The notes beneath the pieces are model-generated. The model was not told the origin of the DNA. It saw nothing but the letters and a program-made list of their open reading frames with translations, and did not search any database. Both the position numbers and the translations under genes were made by a program. A stretch of 64,000 nucleotides of DNA from Dipylidium caninum (taxonomy: Eukaryota > Platyhelminthes > Cestoda > Cyclophyllidea > Dipylidiidae). The stretch is taken from assembly GCA_017562135.1 (NCBI GenBank), contig QEYB01000026.1, positions 372,001 through 436,000 of the forward strand, in the 5' to 3' direction. Of the stretch, positions 47,601 to 59,306 are shown piece by piece (within the stretch, counting starts at the first letter, position 1; the number at the start of each line of letters is the position of its first letter).

Positions 47601-50600
47601 CTCCTCAAATTCCGGGTTGGTGAGGGCTTCACGAATTTCACTGAGGTTTAGTGCGTGCGGACCCACGTCTTCTGCCCCTCCTGGAACAAGAGGCCCTAAC
47701 TTTCGCTGCATCCTCTCAATGAGAGATCGCGTCTTTTGGCGTCGCCATATATCCTCATTCAAGAAACCGGCCGATAGTCGACTGCTTTTGCGCCGTATTG
47801 ACTGCACCAATTTAGAATTCGGCTTGAGGTCAACTCGAGATTGATCTATGCTTGTCCTCCCTGAATTCGCAATGCTCCCTATTCTTCCAATTGCCACCTC
47901 GACCACATAAGCTGCTTGTTCCTCCAAAGTTAGTTTATCCATTTCACTTGACTGAACGGTTTGTGAAGGAGGCAATACAAGAGACCTAACTTGCGATGCG
48001 GGTGATTTGGCAAAACTTTCTTCTTTGGTAACCGTTTGACCGAAAAGATCGTCGGCAACGCCAAATTCTTTGACTTTCTCTTCTTCCTCAGAGAGCTCCT
48101 CCAAAGTGGCGGATTCGATTTTCCGACGCCGAAGACGAGGCTCGATATGGAACGAAACGTTTTCCGCATCGGGGAGCTCGAAGAATCAGACTCTGACTCA
48201 GAACTTTCGGAAGGACTGTAAACGACAACTTTTCGGAGATTTGGCTTTTTGCGTCTTTTTATCATATATTCTAAGCGTTTTCGGATTTTCTCTGCTCTGG
48301 CAGTCCCAGACAATGTAGCGCTTCCTGTTGTTTCTCCGGCCTTAATAAGGAGAATATTTAACACTTATTTTGAATTTCTTCAAAAATAACAAAATGCGTA
48401 CATACTCAGACTTGGCGACTTTTCTCAGTTTACATAGAATTGAAAGGTTGACTCACGCTATCCTTTTCTGGCATCTCTCTATTTTCTGTCTCCTGGGATT
48501 TTGCACTGCTAAGGCCTCCAGACTCATCAAAGTCAAGGAGCGTCTTAGAAGTCTCCTTGATGGCGTTTATAATGCTTTTAAGGATTTTACTCTCCTTGCT
48601 TTCTTCAGGAAATTCCTCCATTTCCTTTTGCAAATCTTTGGCGGCATTTTGCAACTCAGTGTATACACGCATAATAGCTTCAATGTCCATTGTACCTTCT
48701 TCATTTCTAGTGTATTTAGTAGACGGGTGAGTCAAAGTTAATTGACCATTCACTGTATAGTGGAACAGGGGTTGAAGAAGTACCTGACGATTTTGTGAAT
48801 CTTCTTTAGCAGCTTCTCAACATCCTTCAAGTGGTCTACCTTTTTGATCATCGCTATGAAATCCATGCACGTCTCCTCATCCTGAGTCGCCCTCTGAAGC
48901 GCCTCCTCCTCCGTCATGGGCTGAAGTGAAATTCGAGATTGTGTGAAGATACCACGAATTGTTGTAAGTGGTTTTCATCAAGCGATCTTCTAGGGCAGTA
49001 AAGAACTTGAAAGCGAAGATGGTGTTTGGGTGCGGGATTCCCTTACTTTCTTTTGAGATCTGTCTTCTCTTTGTCTGTTTCACGTTGGTCGATGGAATCA
49101 AACATACTAGTCTTTTTAACGACTATCTCTCCACCAAGATTGACTATAACCGTAGAAAAATATACCTTTTACTGAAGAGAGATAAGTAACTCACTCTTTC
49201 TGAAGCTTTGGGTTCTAAAAGGTAGAAAACATAACTTTGTACGTCTTTGTCTTGGACGGATGGCATTTAAGTAAACGTCACTTTTACTCAACACGCAACC
49301 CGTAAACAATGGCGTCTCTTCTCCTTACATGACTACAAAATAAAATGCAAACTGGGCAGAGGGGGGAGGTGCGATAAATGCTACATTTCTGAATCTCAGA
49401 ATTCTTTTATCTCCATTCTCTAAAAGTTGTCATTATCCCGCGTCGAGCAGATTTTTTGACTATAAGAATGCTTAATCTTCAACTGACTTCCTTCAGCCTC
49501 CAGGATTTCTTTTCCTTCCTCCACGGGCTCTGTGGTAGTCTCCTGGTCTGTTTCCTGCCTTTGACGAGGCTTCTTGTGGTGCCTTTTGTGATACTTCATA
49601 CGTGCGCGATGCGGTTTAGTGGAAGTTTGGGTAGAACTCTCCTCTTCGTCATCAGTTATGGACAACTCGGATATTTGCAATTTCTCCCCGGACTCCATGA
49701 ATTGCATCTCATAATCTTCCTCTTCATCCTCTTCCTCACCCGAAAAAGAAAAGTCTGCCATTGGGCCGAAACGGGCAGACGAGATACTGTGTGGGTCACT
49801 AATTGGTGGCACAGACTCCAAGGAGATTTTTCTCGTCGACTTGAGGACGCCTTTCTTCGGCGTCTTACCCTTTAGCACAATTACTTTGTTAGTGGTTTTC
49901 GGCGACGGAATTTGTTTCACTCGCAGAGGCGGCGGCTTCATTTGAACTGCAAGCTGTTGGGCACCCTTCGCCTCGTCCTCACCGCTATGCTAATACACAT
50001 GTAAGTATGCAAGTGAATCTCTTGTTTAGAAGAAAAAACCTTCGGCTGACCAACAAACAATTGAATCAGTGAATTATGTTTTCACCCCATCACCCCTAAG
50101 TGAAAATTTGATACCCTTTCTCTATAACTTGGTTTGTTTTCTCTAAAGCAGTACTACTATTTAATCACAAGGTCAGGTTAGCTTAATACAACTTTGGTTT
50201 CTTGAATACTTTTGAGTTAGTTATTCCCATGTCTACTGGACAAAAAAATACTGAGAGCGTTCATGTGGTAATCCGGGAGAAGTGGGTAAGTAGAGAAAGC
50301 AAGACCGCAAGAAACGCAAGTAACCTCCCCTAAGTAGGCCAGACGTGATGGTTGACATAAAATACGACTTACGTTTGGCAGAGAGAGCGAAAGCAAATCT
50401 GGACTAGAAGATCCTTGCAAGCTCCGTAATGATTATGCTATCGGCATCAGACAATGGTGTAAAGTGGGTGAGCACGAAGTCTAACGTAGGCCTTACAGTG
50501 ACATGCTTACCGCCCGACGGGCAACTCTAGGTTGGGCTCATTTATGTGTGGCAAGGTCGTCTATTTAAATTTGACATGCGATTTGATTCAGTCTAGCCCT

Positions 50601-53600
50601 GTACACTAGAGCTAATTTGAACGAGAATCCGAGAAAACCACTCTCCCCTCTCCCGTATAGTTTGCCTTCGGATTAAGAAAGGTATGTGATGGATTTCCTA
50701 ATTTGTTGAAGGTGGTGTTGATGTGTCACCTCCTTGTAGACAGCCAAGTGCTGTCTACAAATCATTCACATGATTCCCATTGCTGTCCCGCAGCTAATCG
50801 CGCCCTAACAAGCGATTTCATCTCTTCACCATTCCTTGGTTGGAAATCTGTCCACATGTGGTGCGAAGAGATATTCATCTGACGTATGCGCTTATTCCTC
50901 TTTTAATTTGGTGAAACTTATGGCATGAATACCATGGTTTTTGTCCCAACCACCCCCTTGAATGAATATGCAAAGGAAATGCGGACTCACCGCATAGCCG
51001 GTAGCGCGTTTTTCCTTCCCTTCGGACCCCCATCTGGCTATCCGTTCGCTCTCCTCTGATCCAGGCTCTACGTGGACATCTTTTGGTCCAAACTGTGAAA
51101 CCGGTACCTCTTTCTCCAAATAGAGGTTGGTCTCCACATCCGGTGAAGCCTATGGCGAACATAAGGAAATATTCTACCTACTTCGGTTGCTTTTTCAGTT
51201 TTCGGTTCAGCTGTTTGCAATTGTTCAAAAAATTTTACTAATTCTTCTCTCTGACAACTGACAGTTAACGATATGATAGTATTCAGTTCTTCTATATCAA
51301 GGTCAGCAGCATCGGCGAAGACTGTCATTTGAATGTCCTCTTGACCGAAACATTCTTTAAAATCCCTTTCTATATCAGCGATACTTTGTACCTTGTCTAT
51401 TCGTTTGGCCAACGCTTCCACCGATATACGAAAGGTCTCTTCGAAGGCGTGTGCAAAATTTTCCAATTTCGTATTGTCACTGGTTGGTTCTGCGCCCAGG
51501 ATCTCGTTCAATTTCTTCGCCAAGGCGCCGCGCTCCATGGAACGAGCGGGATTGTCGGAGAGCACGATGTTAATCATGTTTAAAACAGCACGTGGTGAAG
51601 CGAAGTGGCAGGTCAGGAGGAAGAACACATAACCTGGCTGAGTTATGGTGTGCAGAAAGTTGGCGCGTGTCTCATTGTCCCTCACTACCGCAGAGAGCGT
51701 CTCAAGACTGTTCGCCTTTCTTGCCAGCGAACCCGAGATCACCCTGCCGATGTCTCTATCGTCTTCACCGACCACATTGCGCAGAACGGAGAGAATTTTC
51801 TCCATCTCAACCCGCGGGAGCAGGTCGGGTGGTTTGGGGAAATCCGATTTTGTTGTCTTCTCCTCCTCGGTTTCCACCGCCTCCGAGATTGCTTCGCCAT
51901 TTTCAGTCACGCCAGTAGACTCGACCTGCGCAGCAATCTGTTTTGGACTTCGAGCCTCTCTTATACGTTGAGCTGAACCAAAAGAAGCAAATATGGCCAA
52001 GACGATTTATCGAGGCAGCGAGCCCAACCAAATTGTTTGCAAACGACCGCTCTCCTGGGTGCAATGGGGTGACGTTACGTGAAATGCTTCTTTTACTTAA
52101 GCTGCTGATGCACTGCACAGTCTCCGTGTTGGATCTGTAGAATCTATCCAACGCCCTTAAGCGTCCAATTGCCGTGAGATGCGACGACGGTGGTTTTAAG
52201 GTACGAAGCGCAAATTCGCTGGCACGACGGTGAACACTCACACCGTGAGGGCGTAAAATACGGAGTTTCTCGTGAAATACCAAGAAAGTGTTATAAGGGG
52301 ACGAACCGCTTCTGTTGACGAAACGCACGACATTGATGTTGGTAGACTAGACTAGGCTTTCCTTTCTGGCTTTTATTAAAGGCCGTCCGTAACAACAAAC
52401 GAATGGTGATTTCTGAGATTGTGGAAGATTTGTGCACGAATGTCAACGGAAATTTCTTTCACTGACCTTCCTAACCTCTTAAGAACCGCGAACCACGCCA
52501 CCGTTGGAGACTTGAAGTATCTCTTTCCCAGCGTCTTGCACTAAACTATGGATGAATTTCACGAGTGCAAAGCTTGTGACTGAGCAAATTAATATTTTTA
52601 TATCGCGACATCCGTGGAGGTTTTTTACCCTTTTCTAAGTAACGAGTTAAAATATTAATCTTGGCCACTGAAAGCGACCATTCGGTCGATTCTAATTCGT
52701 CCTCACCGTGTTTCCATTATATCCTCTTCAATGCCATCACCGTTAACTTCCAAGACCAAATGATTAGCCAGGAGAAAGGAAATTCACCTTTATGGAGGGA
52801 GCTTTGGTCAAATACTTCCTGGGTTGCATCATGGCGGACTTTCTTCAAGCGCCGAATATCTTCCTTGCTAACCATGCGTTCATCTTCTCGTACCATGAAT
52901 TCCTCCATAGTTGATTCTTCAGGAAGCCAGACGGCTTCGGAGACTGGCGTCTGTGAACGGTCACTACTCCTCACGCCTAAACTGTAGTTCCTCGACCTTC
53001 TGTTGAGCCCCATTCGTTTGGTTTGCTTTCCTGTTTGAGCAGCTGCCTCTTCCATTACCTGTTTTGGATAAAACACCGTGTATCATTTTACTGATTAAGA
53101 TGCTTTTTCCAGCATAAATAACCGGAAATTGCTCATCTCTATCTCGTCAGTTCCTACTTTAACTATCCAAGCGGATTTTCCTCTGTTCCAAAAGGTGGCA
53201 TCAGCACATTAGCTAGGTGGGAGATGTGGCGTTTTTGGTTAACCGAATAGATCGCATTTAATGTAATGAGATAATACTTCCCTCTTTCTTCATGAACGTT
53301 CAGGTAACAGGGTAACTTACATGATACTCTCGGGCCTTAGCCATTAAGCCCTCTGACTTCTCCCACCCGTCGACCCTGCGACTCGTAAGCACCTACAGCG
53401 AAAATAAGTTAATAAAAGCTATGGTACTGGGCAATGTGTTTGCGTGACTGCTGCCTTAGTATTCATTATAAACGCCAGTATTTGACACTTTCCCCTAAAT
53501 CAACCCTAACTGTGATTTTAGTATTCTCTGTTTTCTTTAGCGTAATCTGCCAGTTCTTGAGCTCATAGTTTACCTTTTCGAAAAATAGATGCCGTCAGGA

Positions 53601-54114
53601 TGAAAACAGTCTTGTGTAGTGTCAGCGCTCTAACGCCCGAGTCGGCGAGTGAGCGCAGCCCAAGAAATATCACTCACCTTGGCATATTCTCGTAACCATC
53701 TTCCTATCATCTTTCGAATCACAGAGTTAGGCACGTAGCCTGCAACAAAACGTTTGCCATTTCACTCCGGACTTCACATCGACAAGCCAAAGTTATTCAC
53801 AACCCGGCCGCACGAAGTGTCTTACCCATGTAGTCAATTAGAGGAAGTGGCGGTTCTGTCAGCTTAGCCAGCAGATCCTCGAACACCATTGTGCCATCAC
53901 TTCCATTGGGATAAGGCTTCAACAGTGAATCATCTCTCACGTCATCGAGATCGCATACACACATATAAGGGGAGTGTTCATCGGAGTTGTCTGCCTCCAC
54001 ACTGCGTGTTTTCGCGGAACTTCTAAAGGGCTCCTCATTGTCAGACACTTCAATGGGCGGATCTTCAGTGGAATTTTTTACGAAGGTTGACGCAGCACTC
54101 TCTTTCTCCGCCAT
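44684..54114 (-). CDS. Large uncharacterised multi-exon protein (~1,800 residues)
   Basis: Minus-strand exons: 54114-53826, 53739-53678, 53392-53321, 53058-52788, 52311-52097, 51972-51182, 51149-50991, 49989 to ~49450, 48920-48784, 48706-48457, 48340-47569, 47487-47319, 47277-47087, 47015-46814, 46772-46740, 46663-46606, 46534-46389, 46314-46222, 46155-45977, 45910-45775, 45492-44987 and 44948-44684. Phases agree throughout except around 52788-52311 and 49450-48920, where one small exon each may be missing (candidates 52643-52605 and ~49073-48990). I do not recognise the family. The protein starts MAEKESAASTFVKNS, has no signal peptide or membrane helix, and is charged and helical with Ser/Glu-rich tracts (SSESESDSSSS) and basic clusters. 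The helical block at exon 6 (NVVGEDDRDIGRVISGSLAR) and the last two exons (LRRVLKPGELTHVLDEVMRE; SRLDVLQHLHRANHL) look most structured. Exon 48340-47569 breaks frame at a G4 run (48171-48174). A single gene is inferred from chained phases; two adjacent genes cannot be excluded. Confidence 0.75.
50734..50760. repeat. Perfect 11-bp hairpin with 5-nt loop
   Basis: TTGTAGACAGC at 50734-50744 is followed by CAAGT and then its exact reverse complement GCTGTCTACAA at 50750-50760. It sits in the ~1 kb intron between exons 50991 and 49989 of the large minus-strand gene. No function can be assigned. Confidence 0.85.
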
Positions 54115-55475
54115 TTAAAAGTTAAACATTAATTTTGGTCAAATATTAGCGCACCAGAAGCGTGAAAGGGGCGCCGGCGAGGGTCTTCCACGTGAAAACT
54201 GCGGCGAGTATTGATTGGTGATTGGCAGGTGGCTTCTTCCTCTTCAAAAACGGCCTCCGTGGCAGCGAAGTTTCGATGTAAAGTAACTACCAGCATGTGT
54301 GTGGGGACACTTCGTCTTGACAACCTGTTGGAAATGGCACTGGTGGACGATCAGGTGGACGCCGAGGCATGACGCCTCGCCACGATCAGTCGTTTCGTAT
54401 GACATGACTTCACCACCCATTAAGTTAATAAGTGATTTGTCAACTTGGAGCTTCGAGTTACTCATTAGCGAGAAAGTTGTGATTCCCCCTATTTCTCCAA
54501 TGGCATACCATCTCCATCTTTCCTGAGTGCACTTAACAGAGGAAAACTGATTGAAAAAATATTACCTCCCTAATTTAATATAATCTAATTTAGTAAGCTT
54601 ATAGCTGTGAAAGAGGAGTTGTTTTCAACCATACAGACGTAGATGACGGTAAAAAATGTGCTAAAATTCCAAGTTCGGAGTTCGAAAATGAGTAAGTGAA
54701 GGAGATGAAATGTCCCTTTAAAAACACAATACCTATGAACTACGCGGCTGAAGGGTCATAGGAGCTACTTCAAACTATATTGCCCGAATGAGTCGAAGAA
54801 ACTTCGAAGAAAGCCTACACCTCTCCAATAGGTACATGGGGAAGCAAATCACACTGTTGTTTATTTAACTAGCCTTGAATAAAACCACAGCATGTCGTGA
54901 CGGTTAATAGGGTTTTAAGGATGTTTGGGGGGCGAGGAAGAACTGAGGAATCCTTTTAAAGGAGACGAGAGTGGACGGCTTGTCAGTCACCTCGAGCATG
55001 AAGTATTCCATAGAGAAAACACCCTTTCATAAAAGTGGGGGATTTCGAAGAGTTTTGACGAGTTGCTAGCAATTCACGCCCTCATGCCTACCGAGTGCCG
55101 AGTCTCCCTCCTACTCGAGCAAAGGCCACTCATAACTGCGACCGAGGCTCATTGAAGGAGGAGTGTGCAAGCCAGCAAGGTCTCATAATGCGTTTGACCA
55201 GCAAAAGCCCATTTAACTGGACAATGTTCAAATGAAAGAACAATAAACAAGCGTCTTCCCACTAGCAGAGGGTTTATCTCATCCAATCTAGTCAACCAGC
55301 CAGTCAGTTAGATTATCAAGCCACAAAGTGACAATGCATTAGAGCAACACAACCACCACCAGACTCGCTTAAGAAAGCTCTTATGTCTCTGTTCTCGCCG
55401 TAGCAAACACCTTGTGACAGCAAGTGGTTACTTATCAGTGTCTTATCTTTCCGACAGCACACGCAGAGCGATAGC

Positions 55476-55561
55476 AAGGGAGAGAGGGCGAGAGGGAGAG
55501 GAGGGAGACGAGGAACGAGTATGGGGCGCGGGGGAGAGGAGGGGGGAGGGGAGGGGAGAGG
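55476..55561. repeat. GA-rich purine tract
   Basis: A purine-rich stretch made mainly of AGAG, GGGAG and GGGGAGAGG units on the plus strand. Similar purine tracts recur near 56661-56695 and 59390-59440. Confidence 0.8.
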
Positions 55562-56601
55562 CACACTTTTGTCACTTCCACCAGCTTAACACCTCCATTT
55601 TCAATATATACTATGGCAGTGTGCATGTGAGGACGTAATGACACTAATTGTGTGCGTGCGGACGTGCTTGAGCCCAGGAGGCTGTGTTGACTTGGCTTTA
55701 TTAGCTTGCTTGACGTCTCAGAGCAGGCCGGACCATAATGCCCTCTCGCATGCACGCTAATCAATGGTCCTTCCGTCCAGAAGAAGGTATGGAAGTAGGT
55801 AGGAGGATTTTTTTACGCTTAACAGAGGAGGATATCCGAAGAATTTCTTCATACTTTTAAGGGAATTCTATACTCTTCAACAGAGATTCGAAATATGGGG
55901 TATCTTTCAAAGCCCATTATACCCAAAAACGGCCGCCCAGCGTTGTTTTCAATAATGATTTGCCCTTCCTTACCTATTTGCTGCACAGTAGATTTGCGGT
56001 GCTCACAAAGCCTCTCCATAGGGGAACCGTCAACTCATAGCGCGTGTGTCATGGTCCACCTGTCCACTGTCCAAATTAAAATCGGCTCTTGGTCCTAAGA
56101 CTGGCCCTTTGGCACAATAGGACTTTTTTCTCGTAGGCGAAGCCAACCGCAAGACTACGGATTTGTTTAACTTGGAGCACATGCAACCAGACAAAAGTGT
56201 AGCATCGAGATGGGACAGCCTATTGAGCAGCACAGGAATTAATAATCCTTCATCTTGTTCTTATAAAATTAGAAATTCACAGCATTTCTTTGCGCTATTG
56301 AGTACCCACTAGGTCTTTGTAAGTGGTCAAGGTGTTCTGTGGAGAGAGTAATTTTCTTTGGTAGGCTGAGGAAGAAGTTTTTCAATTACGTATATGAAAC
56401 AATGTAAAAGTATTTCATTTGCCGGTATTATAAGCATCAAATAATAGTATGTGGACACGTCACTGCTGCCGGCTCTTCTGTGAACAATGCATTAGCCAAC
56501 AAACTGTTCAAAGGACCTCCTCATACTAGGGAGACCTACAAAGCCGTAAGTGCTCTATTCTTCTTAAGTGTGTTTGGCAAAACGCGCTACCCACTGGCAC
56601 C

Positions 56602-56625
56602 AACACACACACACACACACACACA
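56602..56625. repeat. (AC)n microsatellite
   Basis: An uninterrupted run of about eleven to twelve AC units. Confidence 0.9.
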
Positions 56626-57160
56626 TATGGTGTGTATGTTCATGTGCCCTGAGTAAGCATAGAGAAAGCGAGAAAGAAAGGGAGAGGGAGAGGGCATTTC
56701 ATATAAATGCGAATCACAAATTGCATTTACAAACGCGCAGTAGCAGTAACAGTGCCTGTCCGCATCAGATAAGGCAAATGCTCTTACATACACGCGCGCA
56801 TGCAAGCGCAAGTGCGCGCTGCTTAATAGACTATCTCGGGTGAAACACAACAGAGGAGTCGCAGCAGCGGTGGTAGTTGTAGTAGCAATTGTCTCCATTG
56901 TCATCCCTCCCTCCCCCTCCCCTCTCCCGGTACAGTCGAGCCGCTTATCAGACCCGCACATCGGCCAACACGACGACGACAACGGGGTAGCAGTGGCAGC
57001 ATCTTCATCTGCGTCAGCAAAAGAAGGAGGCGAGCGGAGGGAGGGCCGAGTTGTTCGGTGGTCTCTTGTCACTAGCCCGTGTGCGAGTATGCCTGAGTGC
57101 GTGCGTGTGCGTGCGCGCTAAATGCATATTCAGTGTATTATTATCTTTCACCACCAGCAT

Positions 57161-57185
57161 CGCCTCGCCTCGCCTCGCCTCGCCT
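57161..57185. repeat. (CGCCT)5 tandem repeat
   Basis: Five perfect copies of the pentamer CGCCT, followed by C/T-rich sequence. Confidence 0.9.
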
Positions 57186-57254
57186 CCTCTCTGCCCTCCC
57201 CGTCCCTCTCCCGCCCCTGCTGCCGCTGCCGGCCCCTCCTCTACAGCCGCTGCT

Positions 57255-57272
57255 GCCGCCGCCGCCGCCGCC
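57255..57272. repeat. (GCC)n trinucleotide repeat
   Basis: A run of GCC trinucleotides within a GC-rich stretch (about 57220-57295) of GCTGCCGCCGCC type. Confidence 0.85.
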
Positions 57273-57950
57273 ACTGCCGCTGCTCTCGTTCCCTTTCCGC
57301 ACTCCAATACTCGACTTAAAACTCAGATAAAAGAAACCACTCTCTGCATTAGGCTTAATGGGGTTGTCAGACGTTGTCATGCATACTGTGGTTTGGCTTA
57401 TGTACTTAACAGGTTGCTAGGCTAGGGTGGCAGGGGTGGTGGGGGTTGAAGGAGGGCGATGATTTTTTGAGACGCTCTCCCCCTCCCTTCGTTGCCGAGG
57501 TGAAGATAGCTTTGTGGTCAATTAGGATAATGTGCAGGGCAGGTGTACTACGACTAGATGTGGAGTCTCGAACGCCTTAATTGCGTTCGTTAACATAATT
57601 CAACTGGATCAAGACATGAAAAATGTGGAGCTAACGGTTAAACTCTCTCTCTCTCCTCTGTTGAGCAGACGTGGGGAGGACAGCGAGGGGCAGCTGAATG
57701 GCGAGCAAATGAGATGATTAACCCCAGCTGCGTTTAATAAGGTCGGTGACCGCACCTTGGGGCAAAATCAAGTGCGCAAATCCGCAATTTAAAACGCGTA
57801 ACTCTTACTTAAAGACTTTTTCCTTGCTCAGCGCGCCCGATGGCCGCTCCCTGCAATTGTTTTGGATTAAGGAGAAAACACAAGCTCCCCTTCCTCGACC
57901 TTTTATACTGTATATAATCCATAAGGTGAGGAAAACACTACAATTTCCAG

Positions 57951-57956
57951 TTTATT
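57951..57956 (-). terminator. Possible poly(A) signal AATAAA of the Sox gene
   Basis: AATAAA on the minus strand, 45 bases beyond the Sox stop codon at 58002. Its position fits a short 3' UTR. Confidence 0.45.
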
Positions 57957-58001
57957 TACATGGTACGAATTGCGGAAGGGTAAATTCAGAGAGAAGTGAC
58001 T

Positions 58002-59306
58002 TTATGGATCCCGGGAAACTTGAACTTCGGGTTCTTTAGCCTCACCCGTCAATGTCTCAGCGCAATCGACTGTCTCCACTCTCAGTTCCTGTATATTTTG
58101 CTGTGTCAGCGACTCCTCGTGGCAACTGCCTCGGAGATTCGAGAACATAGCGGCGGCGGCAGTCAGGTACTTGAACCACAGCATCTTCGCCGCATCCGCC
58201 TCACCACCACCCTTGAGGTTGGCGTGTAAAGAGGAGTAAAATGGCCTCAAGAAGTCTACACCCGAAGGATTTGAAAGGGTGGGTTGTTTGGGTATTGTCG
58301 GCTGAATTAATGAGTCAGCACTGAAGGGTAGGGTTGAAGAGGCCGACGAGGAGGAATTGGCTGAATTGGGTGCGGACAAAGAAGAAGCAGAGGTGGAAGA
58401 AATGAAAGGTGATGGAAGTTGTATCGAGGAAGACATTGTCAACGAAGGCGGCAATGGTGGTGTCGACGATGAAACAGTCATGAATGGCTTCTCTTCAAAA
58501 CTCTTTCCACTAAGGAGGCTCATGGGGGCATCGACTAAACTTCCGGATGTCGTGCGCATCAAGTTGAGCACCATTTGATCAGGAGTGGTGGATAGTGTTG
58601 TTGTTGCCGTCGTTGACGGCGGTGGTGGTGGTGGTGGCGGTGGCACGATTGGCAGGACAGGTGTGAAGGGGTTAATGAAACTATTTGAATAGAGTCCACC
58701 AAACGTTGAAAAGCCTGTAAATGGAAAGAGGTGTGTGCATTAGCCTAATCTGTTAAGATGAATTATTGGACAAGGAGTGAATAACAAGAAATTACCAGGT
58801 AAAAGTGCATGTGTAGAAAGACTGCTTTGCAGACGATCCCTCCCACTGCTCAGTGCCATTATCATTGTGGCCTTAGTTTTGCGTCGCGGCCGATACTTAT
58901 AATCAGGATGCTCTTTCATATGGTTGGCCCTCAGACGTTTGGCTTCATCGATGAAAGGTCTTTTCTCCGCTTCCGACAGGTGCTTCCATTCCACACCGAG
59001 TCGCTTACTGATCTCCGAATTGTGCATCTTCGGATTGGCATGGGCCATTTTGCGTCGCTGGCCCCTCGACCACACCATGAACGCGTTCATGGGCCGTTTC
59101 ACGTGGTAGGAAGAGTCGGATAGCGTTGGGCTTGGCGGTGTTGGGTGAGAGTAAGTATCGCCGAACCAAGGTATTTGGCGGAAAAGATTCTGGTGATTTA
59201 AAACACCGTTTGTGGAATTCATGGAATAATCGGTAGGTTGGGACTGAGATGTTCCTGAAGCCTGTTCAGGTGGAGGATCAGCTGAAAAAAGAGACGAGTT
59301 CAGCAT
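58002..59306 (-). CDS. soxB1: SoxB-group HMG-box transcription factor (SoxB1-like)
   Basis: Two minus-strand exons, 59306-58796 and 58714-58002 (TAA/TGA-type stop at 58002), give 407 residues if the ATG at 59306 is used. The HMG box spans about residues 69-147: [20 protein letters not shown], then [20 protein letters not shown] and [20 protein letters not shown], ending YRPRRKTK. This is a group B Sox DNA-binding domain; SRGQRRKM and RRKTK favour B1 (Sox1/2/3) over B2 (Sox14/21). These factors bind minor-groove ATTGT-type sites and maintain neural or stem-cell fate; in flatworms a neural or stem-cell role is inferred. The 81-nt intron lies after the box. Exon 2 encodes a poly-Pro run, Ser/Thr-rich activation-type sequence and an acidic tail. 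The start is uncertain: CTCTTTTTTCAG just after the ATG at 59306 looks like an acceptor (exon from 59281), so an upstream first exon is possible. Confidence 0.9.

Larger units (their letters stand above)
54115..57950. other. Gene-poor low-complexity region
   Basis: About 3.8 kb upstream of the large minus-strand gene and beyond the 3' end of the Sox gene. I see no exon chain. The right half is rich in simple repeats and CpG. Open frames there translate to Arg/Pro/Ala/His strings and are products of base composition. It probably contains the promoter of the large gene near 54115-54500. Confidence 0.5.

Noticed and set aside
51592..51976. Three overlapping plus-strand open frames of 108-123 codons
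   Set aside because: They are antisense to the 791-nt exon of the large minus-strand gene, whose frame, phase and splice sites are coherent.
56568..57425. Several long frames on both strands encoding His/Thr, Arg or Ala/Pro strings
   Set aside because: They translate microsatellites and GC-rich repeats; many frames are open at once because of base composition.
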